Positions 41,428 through 49,551 of a DNA stretch of 64,000 nucleotides are shown here, piece after piece. The notes beneath the pieces are model-generated. The model was not told where the DNA came from and did not search any database. It was given only the letters and a program-made list of their open reading frames with translations. Source of the stretch: Cellulomonas sp. Root930 (lineage in GTDB: Bacteria; Actinomycetota; Actinomycetes; Actinomycetales; Cellulomonadaceae). The position numbers and the translations under genes were made by a program. Where the stretch lies: assembly GCA_001429255.1 (NCBI GenBank), contig LMJI01000001.1:2513574-2577573 (forward strand), given 5' to 3'. Positions within the stretch are counted from its first letter, which is position 1; each line of letters starts with the position of its first letter.

Positions 41428-43973
41428 TGGTCCGCGTCGCCCTGCGTGGGGTGCGGGCGCACCTCGTGCGGTTCTGCCTCTCGGTGCTCGCGGTCGCGCT
41501 GGGCGTCGCCTTCGTGGCGGGGACGTTCGCGCTGCGGACCATGCTCGGGTCCACGTTCACCGACATCGTCGCGACGACCACCCTCGGCGACGCCTACGTG
41601 CAGGGTGCCGAGCCGGCCGGAGGTACCGGTGGACCGGACCGGATCAGCCCCGAGGTGCGCAACCCGGTGCCCCTGACGCTGGTCGACGAGCTCGAGGCGG
41701 TCGACGGCGTCGCCGCGGTGCTCCCGGACCTGCAGGGGCCGCTCGTCCTGGTCGGAGCCGACGGCACCGCGGTGCAGAGCACCCAGGCGCCGAGCTTCGG
41801 GTTCGCGTACGACCCTCGGGACCGGGCCGTGGACGTCGTCGCCGGGAGGGCGCCGGAGGGTGCCGACGAGATCGGGGTGGAGTCGGCGACGCTGCGCGCG
41901 TCCGGGCTCGCGATCGGCGACGGGACACGGGTGGTGCTGGGCGGCGAGGTCCGGCCCGTCACGGTGGTCGGTGAGATGGGGCTCGGGTCGGCGCTGGCCG
42001 GCGCGACGGTCGTCTTCCTCGACGCCGGCACGGCGGCGGCCGCGTTCGCGCCGGACGGGACGGTCGCCACCATCTCGGTGCTGGCGGAGGACGGGCTCAC
42101 CGAGCAGCAGCTGGTGGACCGGCTCGCTCCCGTGGCCGCGGCGTCGACGGTTCCGGCGGAGGCGGTGACCGGGGACGAGGTGCGCGCGGAGGCGACCGAG
42201 AACATCCTCACGATCCTCGGGTTCATCACCACGTTCCTGCTGGTGTTCGCCGGGATCTCGCTGTTCGTCGGGGGCTTCATCATCGCCAACACGTTCTCCA
42301 TGTGGGTGCGGCAGCGGACCCGCGAGCTCGCCCTGCTGCGCGCGGTGGGGGCGTCACCGCTGCAGGTGTTCTCCTCGATCGTGCTGCAGGCCGCGATCGT
42401 CGGGGTGGTCGGCGCGGTGCTGGGCGTGGCCGGCGGGCTCGGGCTCGTCGTGCTCCTCCGTGCGGTGCTCGGCACGTTCGGGATGCAGCTGACCGGTCGG
42501 GTGCCGCTGGACGGGTTCACCCTGGTGGTCTCGGTGCTTGTCGGCACGCTGGTGAGCGTGGTGGCCGCGGCCGTGCCGGCCCGTCGCGCCGCGCTGGTCC
42601 CGCCGGTGGAGGCGCTGCGCGACGAGGTCGCTCTGCCGGAGCGCTCGCTCGTCCGCCGTGCGGTGCTCGGCGTGACGCTCGTGGTGGCGGGCATCGGCGC
42701 CGTCGCGCTCGCGCTCCTCGACCCCACGGCCGACCACGCGGGAGCCGTGCTGGGCTGCGGGGCGGGCGCCGTGGTGCTCGGCGTGCTGACGGCGTCCCCG
42801 GTGCTGGCGCGCGGGTTCCTGCGGGTGGCCTCCCTGCCCGTCGCCGGGTGGCGGCCGGTCGGTCCGCTGGCGCGGGGCAACGTCACCCGGAACCCGCGCC
42901 GCACCGCGAACACCGCCGGTGCGCTCATGGTCGGGATGGCCCTGGTCGGGGCTGCGGCGGTGATCGCGGCGACCACGCAGGCGTCGACCAGCGCGATCGT
43001 CACGCAGGAGGCCACCACCGACTACATCCTGCGCGGCGCCGCCCAGGGCACGGTGCCCGAGCAGGCGGTGGCCGACGTGCGTGCGCTGCCGGGCGTCCGG
43101 GCGGCGGACACGTTCGCCACGGCCGGCGTCCTGGTCGGCGACTCCACGTTCGCCGTCACCGGCATCGACCCCACGGCCGTCGGTCGCAGCATCCGGACCG
43201 AGGTGGTCGAGGGGGAGTTCCCCGGCGCGCTGGCAGCGGGAGAGGTCGCCGTGCAGCGGACGACGATGGACGACGAGGACTGGTCGCTCGGGCAGGAGCT
43301 CACGCTCGTCGGCTCGTCGGGGGCGGACACCCTCACCATCGGCGCGGTCATCGACTCGCCCGCGTTCGGCGTGCCGTTCGTCGTGTCGCAGACGGTGCTC
43401 GACTCCCTCTTCGCTCCCGACGAGCAGCGGCTGACCACCGTGTTCGTCACGGCGGCCGACGGTGCCGACGTCGCGGCCCTGCGGGGGGAGCTCACCGCGG
43501 CCGTCCGGCCGTACGTCGTGGTGTCGGTGATGGACAGCGACGAGTTCGTCTCCGACCTGGCCGCGCAGGTGGACCGCGTGCTCGTGATCCTCTACGCGCT
43601 GCTGGGCCTGTCGGTCGTCATCGCCGTGCTCGGCATCGTCAACACGCTCGCCCTGTCGGTCATCGAGCGGACCCGGGAGATCGGGCTGCTCCGCGCGGTC
43701 GGGCTGGGCCGCCTGCAGCTGGGCACGACGATCACGCTGGAGTCGGTCCTCACCGCGGTGTTCGGCACGGCGGTGGGGCTGGTGATGGGGGTCGCGCTCG
43801 CCGCCACCCTGCCCACCGTCTTCGCCGACGTGGGGCTGCGGACGCTGGCGATCCCGTGGGCCAGCATCGGCCTCATGCTCGCGCTCGCGGTCGTCGTCGG
43901 GGTGGTCGCCGCGCTGTGGCCCGCGGTCCGCGCGGCGCGACTGCCGGTCCTCGACGCGGTCAGCACCGAGTAG
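41427..43973 (+). CDS. FtsX-like ABC transporter permease
   Basis: 848 residues, with a duplicated FtsX layout: an N-terminal helix (LSVLAVALGVAFVAGTFAL), a large outer domain, three helices near 270-400 with the MWVRQRTRELALLRAVGAS coupling motif, two more helices in the middle, a second outer domain, then three C-terminal helices with VIERTREIGLLRAVGLG. This is the actinobacterial two-unit form, so one copy may suffice per ATPase dimer. Coupled to the ATPase by a TGATG overlap. It probably works as an exporter or a mechanotransmitter at the cell envelope. Confidence 0.93.
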   Translation: MVRVALRGVRAHLVRFCLSVLAVALGVAFVAGTFALRTMLGSTFTDIVATTTLGDAYVQGAEPAGGTGGPDRISPEVRNPVPLTLVDELEAVDGVAAVLPDLQGPLVLVGADGTAVQSTQAPSFGFAYDPRDRAVDVVAGRAPEGADEIGVESATLRASGLAIGDGTRVVLGGEVRPVTVVGEMGLGSALAGATVVFLDAGTAAAAFAPDGTVATISVLAEDGLTEQQLVDRLAPVAAASTVPAEAVTGDEVRAEATENILTILGFITTFLLVFAGISLFVGGFIIANTFSMWVRQRTRELALLRAVGASPLQVFSSIVLQAAIVGVVGAVLGVAGGLGLVVLLRAVLGTFGMQLTGRVPLDGFTLVVSVLVGTLVSVVAAAVPARRAALVPPVEALRDEVALPERSLVRRAVLGVTLVVAGIGAVALALLDPTADHAGAVLGCGAGAVVLGVLTASPVLARGFLRVASLPVAGWRPVGPLARGNVTRNPRRTANTAGALMVGMALVGAAAVIAATTQASTSAIVTQEATTDYILRGAAQGTVPEQAVADVRALPGVRAADTFATAGVLVGDSTFAVTGIDPTAVGRSIRTEVVEGEFPGALAAGEVAVQRTTMDDEDWSLGQELTLVGSSGADTLTIGAVIDSPAFGVPFVVSQTVLDSLFAPDEQRLTTVFVTAADGADVAALRGELTAAVRPYVVVSVMDSDEFVSDLAAQVDRVLVILYALLGLSVVIAVLGIVNTLALSVIERTREIGLLRAVGLGRLQLGTTITLESVLTAVFGTAVGLVMGVALAATLPTVFADVGLRTLAIPWASIGLMLALAVVVGVVAALWPAVRAARLPVLDAVSTE

Positions 43974-44004
43974 CGATGTGCACGCCGCCGGTGACCTCGG
44001 CAGA

Positions 44005-44010
44005 TACCCT
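44005..44010 (+). promoter_or_regulatory. Leaderless-type -10 element for the CYTH gene
   Basis: TACCCT six bases before the GTG start. A GGAGG lies directly against the GTG, too close to act as a normal ribosome site. Confidence 0.4.
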
Positions 44011-44016
44011 CGGAGG

Positions 44017-44661
44017 GTGAGCGACACCGGGTACGGCGACTTCGAGTTCGAGCGTCGGTTCTGGGCGCGTGACGTGCCCGCGGACCTGCTCGACGCCGCA
44101 CCCGCCCTCATCGTGCAGAGCTACGTCCTGGCCGACGCCGGCTTCGCCATCCGCGTCCGAGTGCAGGCCACGGTGGACGGGCTGGCGCTCGAGCCGGGGC
44201 TCGACGAGCTCACGATCCTGGAGCGGTACGCGGACCAGATGGACTTCTGCGCGATCACCGTCAAGGGGCCCATGAACGAGGGGACCCGCTACGAGGCCGA
44301 GCGCGAGCTCGACGTCTCCGTGGGCCTCGAGCTGGTGCGCCGCGGCGGTGCCAGGGTGGCCAAGACGCGGCACTCGGTCTGGCTCGGCGACGACGGCTGG
44401 GTGGTCGACACGTTCGCGGGCGGGAACGCGCCGCTCGTGGTCGCCGAGGTGGAGCGCGGCGGGCCGGTCACGGACCTGACGATCCCCGACTTCTGCGTGA
44501 CCGAGCTGACGTCCGACCCGCGGTTCTCCAACGACGCGCTCGCGGGTGCGCCCTACGGCACTTGGGCGGCCGCGTATGAGGCCGAGCTGGCGAGCGTCGG
44601 CCCGCGGTTCCTGCAGAGCCTCGGGCACAACCACCGCCCGGGTGAGCACCCCTCCGACTAG
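44017..44661 (+). CDS. CYTH domain protein (triphosphate tunnel metalloenzyme)
   Basis: 214 residues. The N-terminal FEFERRFW carries the ExE(K/R) signature of CYTH/TTM enzymes, followed by strands with alternating charged residues (IRVRVQATVDG; ITVKGPMNEGTRYEAEREL) that build the triphosphate tunnel. Such enzymes cleave tripolyphosphate, ThTP or make cAMP; which one applies is unclear. The GTG start sits six bases after a TACCCT box. Its stop overlaps that of the convergent CHAD gene in a shared CTAG, and CYTH and CHAD are often fused or adjacent and tied to polyphosphate. Confidence 0.85.
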   Translation: MSDTGYGDFEFERRFWARDVPADLLDAAPALIVQSYVLADAGFAIRVRVQATVDGLALEPGLDELTILERYADQMDFCAITVKGPMNEGTRYEAERELDVSVGLELVRRGGARVAKTRHSVWLGDDGWVVDTFAGGNAPLVVAEVERGGPVTDLTIPDFCVTELTSDPRFSNDALAGAPYGTWAAAYEAELASVGPRFLQSLGHNHRPGEHPSD

Positions 44662-45533
44662 CGCGTCCACCGGCGGTGACCGCGTCGGACTGCCTTGCGC
44701 ACGGGCGTCATCGCCGCCCGCTCCGCCTCCTGTGCGGCCGCGTGCTCGAGCGCGTGCAGGCGTCCGTGCGTGAACGTGCTCTCGCCGTCGAGCTCCGCCT
44801 GGTGCGCGAGCCGGCGCAGCGTCTCCTGGCGCACCACTGCGTCGTGCTGGGTCCCGAGGACCTCCTGCACCCGGTGCGCTCGCCTGGCGCTGCGCCGCGC
44901 GGTGGGCCCGACGACCGGCACCGCGACCTCGCTGGCGTACCGCGCGCGCCGCGCCGCCTTGCGGACCTCGTGCAGTGCCTCGTCACGGTCCACCCCGGAG
45001 GGCGCCTGCGCAGCCAGCTCCACGGCCCGGTCGAGTCGCCTCCACGCCCGGCGTGCGCGGCGCGGCAGGAACGTCGCGGCGTCGCGATCAGCCTGAGGGC
45101 CCCCGGGCAGGTCGGTGGAGAGCGTCGCGACGAGCGCGCCGAACCGAGCCGACGCGAGCCAGGCGTCGACCTCGTCCTGCGCGAGGAGGCGGGCGGCGGA
45201 CCGGTCCTCGTCGATCCGGTGCTCGATGGGTCCGACGACCAGGTCGGGGTCCTCGTGCGCCAGCCTGCGCAGCAGGGCGTGCCGCTCGACGTGGGGGTCC
45301 CGGGCCGCCCCGAGCGCCCGCCCGAGCTCGGCGAGCTCGTCCCGCAGGCGGTCGGTGACCGTGCGGTCCAGGGCCGGACGGTAGACCGAGAGCACCGCGC
45401 GCAGCCGGCGGGTGACCACCCGGGCGTCGTGCACGGCGTCGTCCTCGCCGGCCCGGACGGCGGGCGCGGCCGCGAGCAGGCGCTCCAGCTGCACCGCGAC
45501 GTACGCCTGCACGACCTCGCCCGCGGTCTCCAT
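44658..45533 (-). CDS. CHAD domain protein
   Basis: 291 residues, all helical. The CHAD signature occurs twice: VHDARVVTRRLRAVLSVYRP (about 35-54) and LHEVRKAARRARYASE (about 190), giving the conserved His and the basic surface that binds polyphosphate. The C-terminal end is strongly basic (RKAVRRGHRRWTR). It lies 40 bases behind ykoC on the same strand, so some read-through from the riboswitch operon is possible. It meets the CYTH gene tail to tail with a 4-base overlap. Likely role: binding polyphosphate granules with the neighbouring CYTH enzyme (inference from family context). Confidence 0.9.
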   Translation of the reverse strand: METAGEVVQAYVAVQLERLLAAAPAVRAGEDDAVHDARVVTRRLRAVLSVYRPALDRTVTDRLRDELAELGRALGAARDPHVERHALLRRLAHEDPDLVVGPIEHRIDEDRSAARLLAQDEVDAWLASARFGALVATLSTDLPGGPQADRDAATFLPRRARRAWRRLDRAVELAAQAPSGVDRDEALHEVRKAARRARYASEVAVPVVGPTARRSARRAHRVQEVLGTQHDAVVRQETLRRLAHQAELDGESTFTHGRLHALEHAAAQEAERAAMTPVRKAVRRGHRRWTR

Positions 45534-45573
45534 GCGTCGAGGTTGGCACAGCCGGAGGGCCGCACGCGGTGAT

Positions 45574-46371
45574 TCAGACCGTGTCCCAGGTCCGCAGCAC
45601 CCCGACGTGCCACGACGCCAGCACCACGAGCGCGCAGACGCCCAGCACGACGGCGGCGAACACGGCGTCACGCCGGTCCAGCGCGACGGGCCGGTGCACG
45701 GTCCGCGGGCCCGAGCCGAGGCCGCGGGTCTCCATCGCGATCGCCATCCGCTCGCCCTGCCGGAGCGCGACGACCAGCAGGGTGAACGCCGCCCGGGTGA
45801 GCGAGCCGGGGTCGCGGGGCAGGGTGCCCGCACGGCGCCGCGGGTCGCGCACGGACTGCGCCTGGCGGATCGTCATCCACCGCTCCGGGAGGTCCTCCAG
45901 CACGCGGTAGCCCGCGAGCACGGCGAACGTGGGGCGCGCGCCGAGCCGGGCGTGCTGGTGCAGGCTCGTCATGAGGCGGGCGCCGTCGGTGGTCAGGCTG
46001 AACGCGACGGCGAGGATGCCGACCAGCACGGTGCGCAGCGCGAGCGCCGCGCCGATGGCGACGCCCGTGCCGGTCACCTCGAGCCCGAGCACCTCGGCGA
46101 CGACCGGACCGTCGCGCGTGACGGCGTTCACGGCGAGCAACGAGCACGCGAAGGGGCCGAAGAGCAGGGCCGCGGCACCGAGCGTCTGCCACGGGATCCG
46201 GCCCGCCGCGAGGACGGCGGGCACCGCGACGACGAGCAGGGCCAGCGGCGTCCACGGGTCGACCGGTACCAGCAGGAGGACCGACACGACGAAGAACACG
46301 GCGAGCTTGACCGTGGGGTTGCGGCGGTGCAGGAGCGAGTCGTGGGGCAGAGCCCGCCCGAGGCGGTTCAC
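45574..46371 (-). CDS. ykoC: ECF transporter transmembrane protein YkoC (T component)
   Basis: 265 residues, four to five membrane helices, with the T-component motif MAIAMETRGLG (Arg-Gly coupling segment) and RNPTVKLAVFFVVSVLLL at the start. The GTG overlaps the stop of the double ATPase gene (GTGA). It is the last gene of a TPP-riboswitch-controlled set ykoF-ykoE-ykoD-ykoC, so it is the energy-coupling subunit for thiamine or its pyrimidine part HMP. Confidence 0.9.
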   Translation of the reverse strand: MNRLGRALPHDSLLHRRNPTVKLAVFFVVSVLLLVPVDPWTPLALLVVAVPAVLAAGRIPWQTLGAAALLFGPFACSLLAVNAVTRDGPVVAEVLGLEVTGTGVAIGAALALRTVLVGILAVAFSLTTDGARLMTSLHQHARLGARPTFAVLAGYRVLEDLPERWMTIRQAQSVRDPRRRAGTLPRDPGSLTRAAFTLLVVALRQGERMAIAMETRGLGSGPRTVHRPVALDRRDAVFAAVVLGVCALVVLASWHVGVLRTWDTV

Positions 46372-47945
46372 GCCGGCACCGACGTCGCCCGGTCGGCGGC
46401 GGCGTGCAGGGCGCGCAGCACGTCGCGCAGGCGGTGGTCGGTGGTCCGCCAGGCAGCGAGCACCGGGGGCAGGGGCAGCCCGGCCCGGGCGAGCAGCCCG
46501 TCGTCGGCGAGGACCGCATCCACCGGTCCGTGCGCGAGGACCTGCCCGCCGCGCAGCACCAGCACGTCGTCGGCGACCTCGCCCACCAGTCGCAGGTCGT
46601 GCGTGACGAGCACGACCCCGCGGCCCTCGTCCGCGAGCCGACGCAGCGAGTCCGCGCTGGCCGCGGACGTGCGCCGGTCCTGGCCGAAGGTCGGCTCGTC
46701 GGCGAGGAGCACGTCGTGCCCGCACACCGCCATCGCCGCGAGGGAGAGCCGGCGCTGCTGACCGCCCGACAGTCGGAAGGGGTCGCGGTCCTCCAGCCCG
46801 GTCAGGCGGTAGGCGTCCAGCGCACCGGCCACGCGGTCGTCGACGTCCGTCGCTCGCGCGCGCCGCGGTCCCCACGTGATCTCGTCGCGGACTGTGCGGG
46901 CGAGGAACTGGTGCTCCGGGTGCTGGAAGACGAGCCCCACCGACCCGCCGGACACCGTCCCGGCCGCCGTGAGGAGGCCGGCGAGCGCGAGGAGCAACGT
47001 GCTCTTCCCCGACCCGTTCAGGCCGACGACGGCGGTCACCCGGCCGGCGTGCACATCGAGGTCGACCCCGTCGAGGACGGTGCGAGACCCTCGCCGGACG
47101 GTCAGCCCACGGGCGCGCAGCACGCGGGGTCCCGACCTCGACGGGGAGCCAGGGGCGACCGGGAGCTGCCCGAGGGCGCCCACGCCCGCCGCGGACAGCT
47201 CGGCGGACAGCGGCAACCACGTGCCCAGCTGCGCGAGGGTGCGGGAGTCGTCGTGCAGCACCTCCTGCGTCGCGCCGTCGGAGCGCACCCGGCCGTCCGG
47301 GCCGAGGACGAGCACCCGCGCGGGCAGCCGTCCGAGCTCGTCGAGCCGGTGCTCCACCATGACCGTCGACCGGTCGGCACCCGCGGCCGCTCGCACCGCC
47401 GCCGCGACCGCCCGCGCGGCTGCGGGATCGAGCAGGGCGGTCGGCTCGTCGAGCAGCAGCACCCGCGGGTCCGCCACGAGCGCCGCCGCGAGCGCGATCC
47501 GTTGCCCCTCGCCCCCGGACAGCTCGGCCGTGCGCCGGTGCGCCAGGTGCGCGGCGCCCACGGCCGCGAGCGTGCGCTCTACGGCCGGACCGATCAGCGC
47601 CGGGTCGACCCCGCGGTTCTCGAGCGCGAACGCCACCTCGTCGAGCACCGTGGGCAGGCAGAGCTGGTCGGCCGGGTCCTGGGTGAGGGTGCCCACCTTC
47701 GTGGCGAGGTCCGCGGTCGGGGTCGTCGTCGCGTCGAGCCCGGCCACCAGGACGTGGCCCGTGACCTGGGCGTCGACCACCTGCGGCACGATGCCGGCCA
47801 GCACGCGCAGCAACGTGCTCTTGCCCGCGCCGGACCCGGCGAGCACCAGCACCTGTTCGCCCGGCGCCACGTCGAGGTCCACGTCGCGCAGCACGGGCGA
47901 GGACGACCCGGGGAACGAGACGCCCAGACCGCGGACCTCGATCAC
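46368..47945 (-). CDS. ykoD: ECF transporter double ATPase YkoD
   Basis: 525 residues with two complete ABC domains. Domain 1: AGSGAGKSTLLR, LSGGEGQRIALAAAL, VLLLDEPTALLD. Domain 2 (from about 300): GLNGSGKSTLLLAL, LSGGQQRRLSLAAM, VLLADEPTFGQD. A fused pair like this is typical of YkoD. The GTG start (VIEVRGLGVSF) overlaps the ykoE stop by 4 bases, and its stop overlaps ykoC likewise. It powers the thiamine/HMP transporter. Both catalytic glutamates are present. Confidence 0.93.
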   Translation of the reverse strand: MIEVRGLGVSFPGSSSPVLRDVDLDVAPGEQVLVLAGSGAGKSTLLRVLAGIVPQVVDAQVTGHVLVAGLDATTTPTADLATKVGTLTQDPADQLCLPTVLDEVAFALENRGVDPALIGPAVERTLAAVGAAHLAHRRTAELSGGEGQRIALAAALVADPRVLLLDEPTALLDPAAARAVAAAVRAAAGADRSTVMVEHRLDELGRLPARVLVLGPDGRVRSDGATQEVLHDDSRTLAQLGTWLPLSAELSAAGVGALGQLPVAPGSPSRSGPRVLRARGLTVRRGSRTVLDGVDLDVHAGRVTAVVGLNGSGKSTLLLALAGLLTAAGTVSGGSVGLVFQHPEHQFLARTVRDEITWGPRRARATDVDDRVAGALDAYRLTGLEDRDPFRLSGGQQRRLSLAAMAVCGHDVLLADEPTFGQDRRTSAASADSLRRLADEGRGVVLVTHDLRLVGEVADDVLVLRGGQVLAHGPVDAVLADDGLLARAGLPLPPVLAAWRTTDHRLRDVLRALHAAADRATSVPA

Positions 47946-48547
47946 GCGACGGGCACCGGGTTCGGCGTCGCCTGGCGGCGGGCGCGACCCAGCGGCGTGT
48001 TGTCGAGGACCCCCGTGCGGGCGAGGGCGTCGCCGATCAGCTTCGCCGCGACGCCGCACAGCAGGATCCCGCTGGCCACCTGCAGGCCCAGCCGCCACAC
48101 GAACCAGTCCTGCGTGAGCCAGCCGAACCGGACGATGCCCAACGCGGTGCTGGCCAGGCCGGCCAGTGCTCCGGAGGCCACGAAGACGCCCCAGTCGTAG
48201 CGCCGGTACCGGGTCAGCGTGAACGCCAGCTCGGCGCCCGCGCCCTGCACCAGACCGACCACCAGGAGCATCGGGCCCACCGGGGAGGCGAGGAACACGA
48301 CCTCGACCAGCGCGGCGGCCAGCTCGACGACGATGCCGACGCCCGGCCGCCGCACGATGTACAGCGCGAGGGGTGCGGCCACCATCCAGCCGCCGATCAG
48401 CACGTGCTGGGCGAGGTCGCCGAACGGGCCCATCGCGATCTGGAGCGCGATCCACGCCTGCACCAGCGCCCAGTACACGAACCCGGACACCACCGCGAGG
48501 ACGGCCAGCAGGACCAGCTCGGACAGGGAGATCCGGCGGCGGTTCAC
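47942..48547 (-). CDS. ykoE: ECF transporter substrate-capture protein YkoE (thiamine/HMP)
   Basis: 201 residues, about six helices, matching YkoE: VYWALVQAWIALQIAMGPFG near the start, then GGWMVAAPLALYIVRRPGVG and VQGAGAELAFTLTRYRRYDW. YkoE is the S component that binds thiamine or its HMP part in the membrane. The ATG overlaps ykoF's stop by 4 bases. The TPP riboswitch upstream confirms the thiamine link. Confidence 0.93.
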   Translation of the reverse strand: MNRRRISLSELVLLAVLAVVSGFVYWALVQAWIALQIAMGPFGDLAQHVLIGGWMVAAPLALYIVRRPGVGIVVELAAALVEVVFLASPVGPMLLVVGLVQGAGAELAFTLTRYRRYDWGVFVASGALAGLASTALGIVRFGWLTQDWFVWRLGLQVASGILLCGVAAKLIGDALARTGVLDNTPLGRARRQATPNPVPVA

Positions 48548-49161
48548 CGGGCACCGGCCGACGGCGAGTGCATCGACACGGTGACGTGCGTGACCACGTG
48601 CCGGACGTGGCGCGCCGCCTCCAGCCAGCCCGCCGCGACCGCGGTGAGCACGTCGGACAGGTCTCCGTCGAGGCGTGTGACGAAGTGCTCCGGCGACGTC
48701 GTGGCCGCCGACCCGGCCGTGCCGATGGCGGTCATGATGTGCGCCAGGTGGTCGCCGCCGGCGTCGTCCAGCGGGTACAGGGCCCAGTGCGCACTCGCGG
48801 TCAGGCCCGTCGGGGCGAGCACCGGGACGGGGACGCGGTCCAGCAGGGCGTCGTCGGGCAGCTCACACGCCACCTCGCCCGGGCAGCCGCGCGACAGCAG
48901 GAGGTGCGCGACGACGTGCCACCGCGTCTCGCCCGCCGCGGCCAGGACCTCGTGCACGTAGCGGATGACGTCGCCCTCGCTGCCGCGCACGAACGTCGAG
49001 ACGTCGTCGGTACGGACCGTCACGCGGGAGGTGTCAGCGGCGGCGAGCGCGCTGAGGATGACCTCGACGTAGTCGTCGCAGTGCGGGTGCAAGGAGAAGC
49101 GGGCACCGACGCCGAGCTCGGTGGCTCGTCGGTCGGCGAGGGGGCTGGTCAGGGTGCTCAT
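48544..49161 (-). CDS. ykoF: Thiamine/HMP-binding protein YkoF
   Basis: 205 residues made of two repeats of a ferredoxin-like fold: GVGARFSLHPHCDDYVEVIL in the first half and LTASAHWALYPLDDAGGDHL in the second, both typical of YkoF, which binds thiamine or HMP in the cytoplasm. It is the first gene after the TPP riboswitch. GGAGG precedes the ATG by about eight bases, with a long hairpin just upstream that could hide or expose it. Confidence 0.9.
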   Translation of the reverse strand: MSTLTSPLADRRATELGVGARFSLHPHCDDYVEVILSALAAADTSRVTVRTDDVSTFVRGSEGDVIRYVHEVLAAAGETRWHVVAHLLLSRGCPGEVACELPDDALLDRVPVPVLAPTGLTASAHWALYPLDDAGGDHLAHIMTAIGTAGSAATTSPEHFVTRLDGDLSDVLTAVAAGWLEAARHVRHVVTHVTVSMHSPSAGAR

Positions 49162-49178
49162 CGGGTCCTCCGGTGTCG

Positions 49179-49237
49179 CGGCGGACCCCCGGGCAGCCGC
49201 ACGAGGTCGCCGGCGCCGCGTGACGACGGGTCCGCCG
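49179..49237 (-). promoter_or_regulatory. Candidate expression-platform hairpin of the TPP riboswitch
   Basis: A perfect 10-base inverted repeat (CGGCGGACCC at 49179-49188, GGGTCCGCCG at 49228-49237) lies between the riboswitch aptamer and the ykoF ribosome site. It could form an attenuator or a structure that changes access to the GGAGG. The 147-base aptamer-to-start gap otherwise shows only GC-rich sequence. Confidence 0.45.
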
Positions 49238-49308
49238 GAAGGGCGCGCCGCAGCGCGACCGGCCCGGAGGACGCCGACCGCCGGCGCGCAGCCGACGACA
49301 GTGCCCTG

Positions 49309-49404
49309 CTCCCTACGCTGGCATGAACCAGATCAGGTTCCACGGGTCTGCGGGTGGGACGTGGTGTCCGGCCGCACTCTCAGCGCTCCTGCGCTCCCCG
49401 GGGG
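49309..49404 (-). ncRNA. TPP riboswitch (THI box)
   Basis: Read on the minus strand, the region contains the invariant THI-box blocks: GCTGAGAG, ACCC, GAACCTGATCTGGTTCATG and CCAGCGTAGGGAG, in the correct order, with a GGGGAGCG 5' arm to close P1. It binds thiamine pyrophosphate and lowers expression of the genes behind it, here ykoF-E-D-C. A TAGGTT -10 element sits just upstream. Confidence 0.95.
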
Positions 49405-49417
49405 CTTGTCGACGCCG

Positions 49418-49423
49418 AACCTA
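49418..49423 (-). promoter_or_regulatory. -10 element for the riboswitch-ykoFEDC transcript
   Basis: TAGGTT on the minus strand, about 14 bases before the 5' arm of the TPP aptamer. Confidence 0.5.
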
Positions 49424-49472
49424 GCCCTCCGACCGCGGGAGAGGGAACCCCGGTCCGGTTGCTGGGCACTCC

Positions 49473-49478
49473 TATGCT
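49473..49478 (+). promoter_or_regulatory. -10 element for the repeat-leader lipoprotein gene
   Basis: TATGCT ends two bases before the 7-base repeat array, so the transcript should begin inside the array and carry it in its leader. AGGAGGT at 49539-49545 then serves the GTG start at 49552. Confidence 0.5.
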
Positions 49479-49480
49479 GT

Positions 49481-49538
49481 CCGTCGACCGTCGACCGTCG
49501 ACCGTCGACCGTCGACCGTCGACCGTCGACCGTCGACC
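49481..49538 (+). repeat. Tandem array of eight 7-base units (CCGTCGA) in a 5' leader
   Basis: Eight perfect CCGTCGA units plus two bases lie between the TATGCT promoter box and the AGGAGGT ribosome site of the lipoprotein gene. Each junction makes GTCGAC, so the array is also nearly self-complementary and could fold in RNA. Array length is likely to vary by slippage, changing leader length and structure without changing the protein. Confidence 0.95.
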
Positions 49539-49551
49539 AGGAGGTAGAGCC

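Noticed and set aside
49481..49538. CRISPR array
   Set aside because: Seven-base units with no spacers; a simple tandem repeat, not a CRISPR array.
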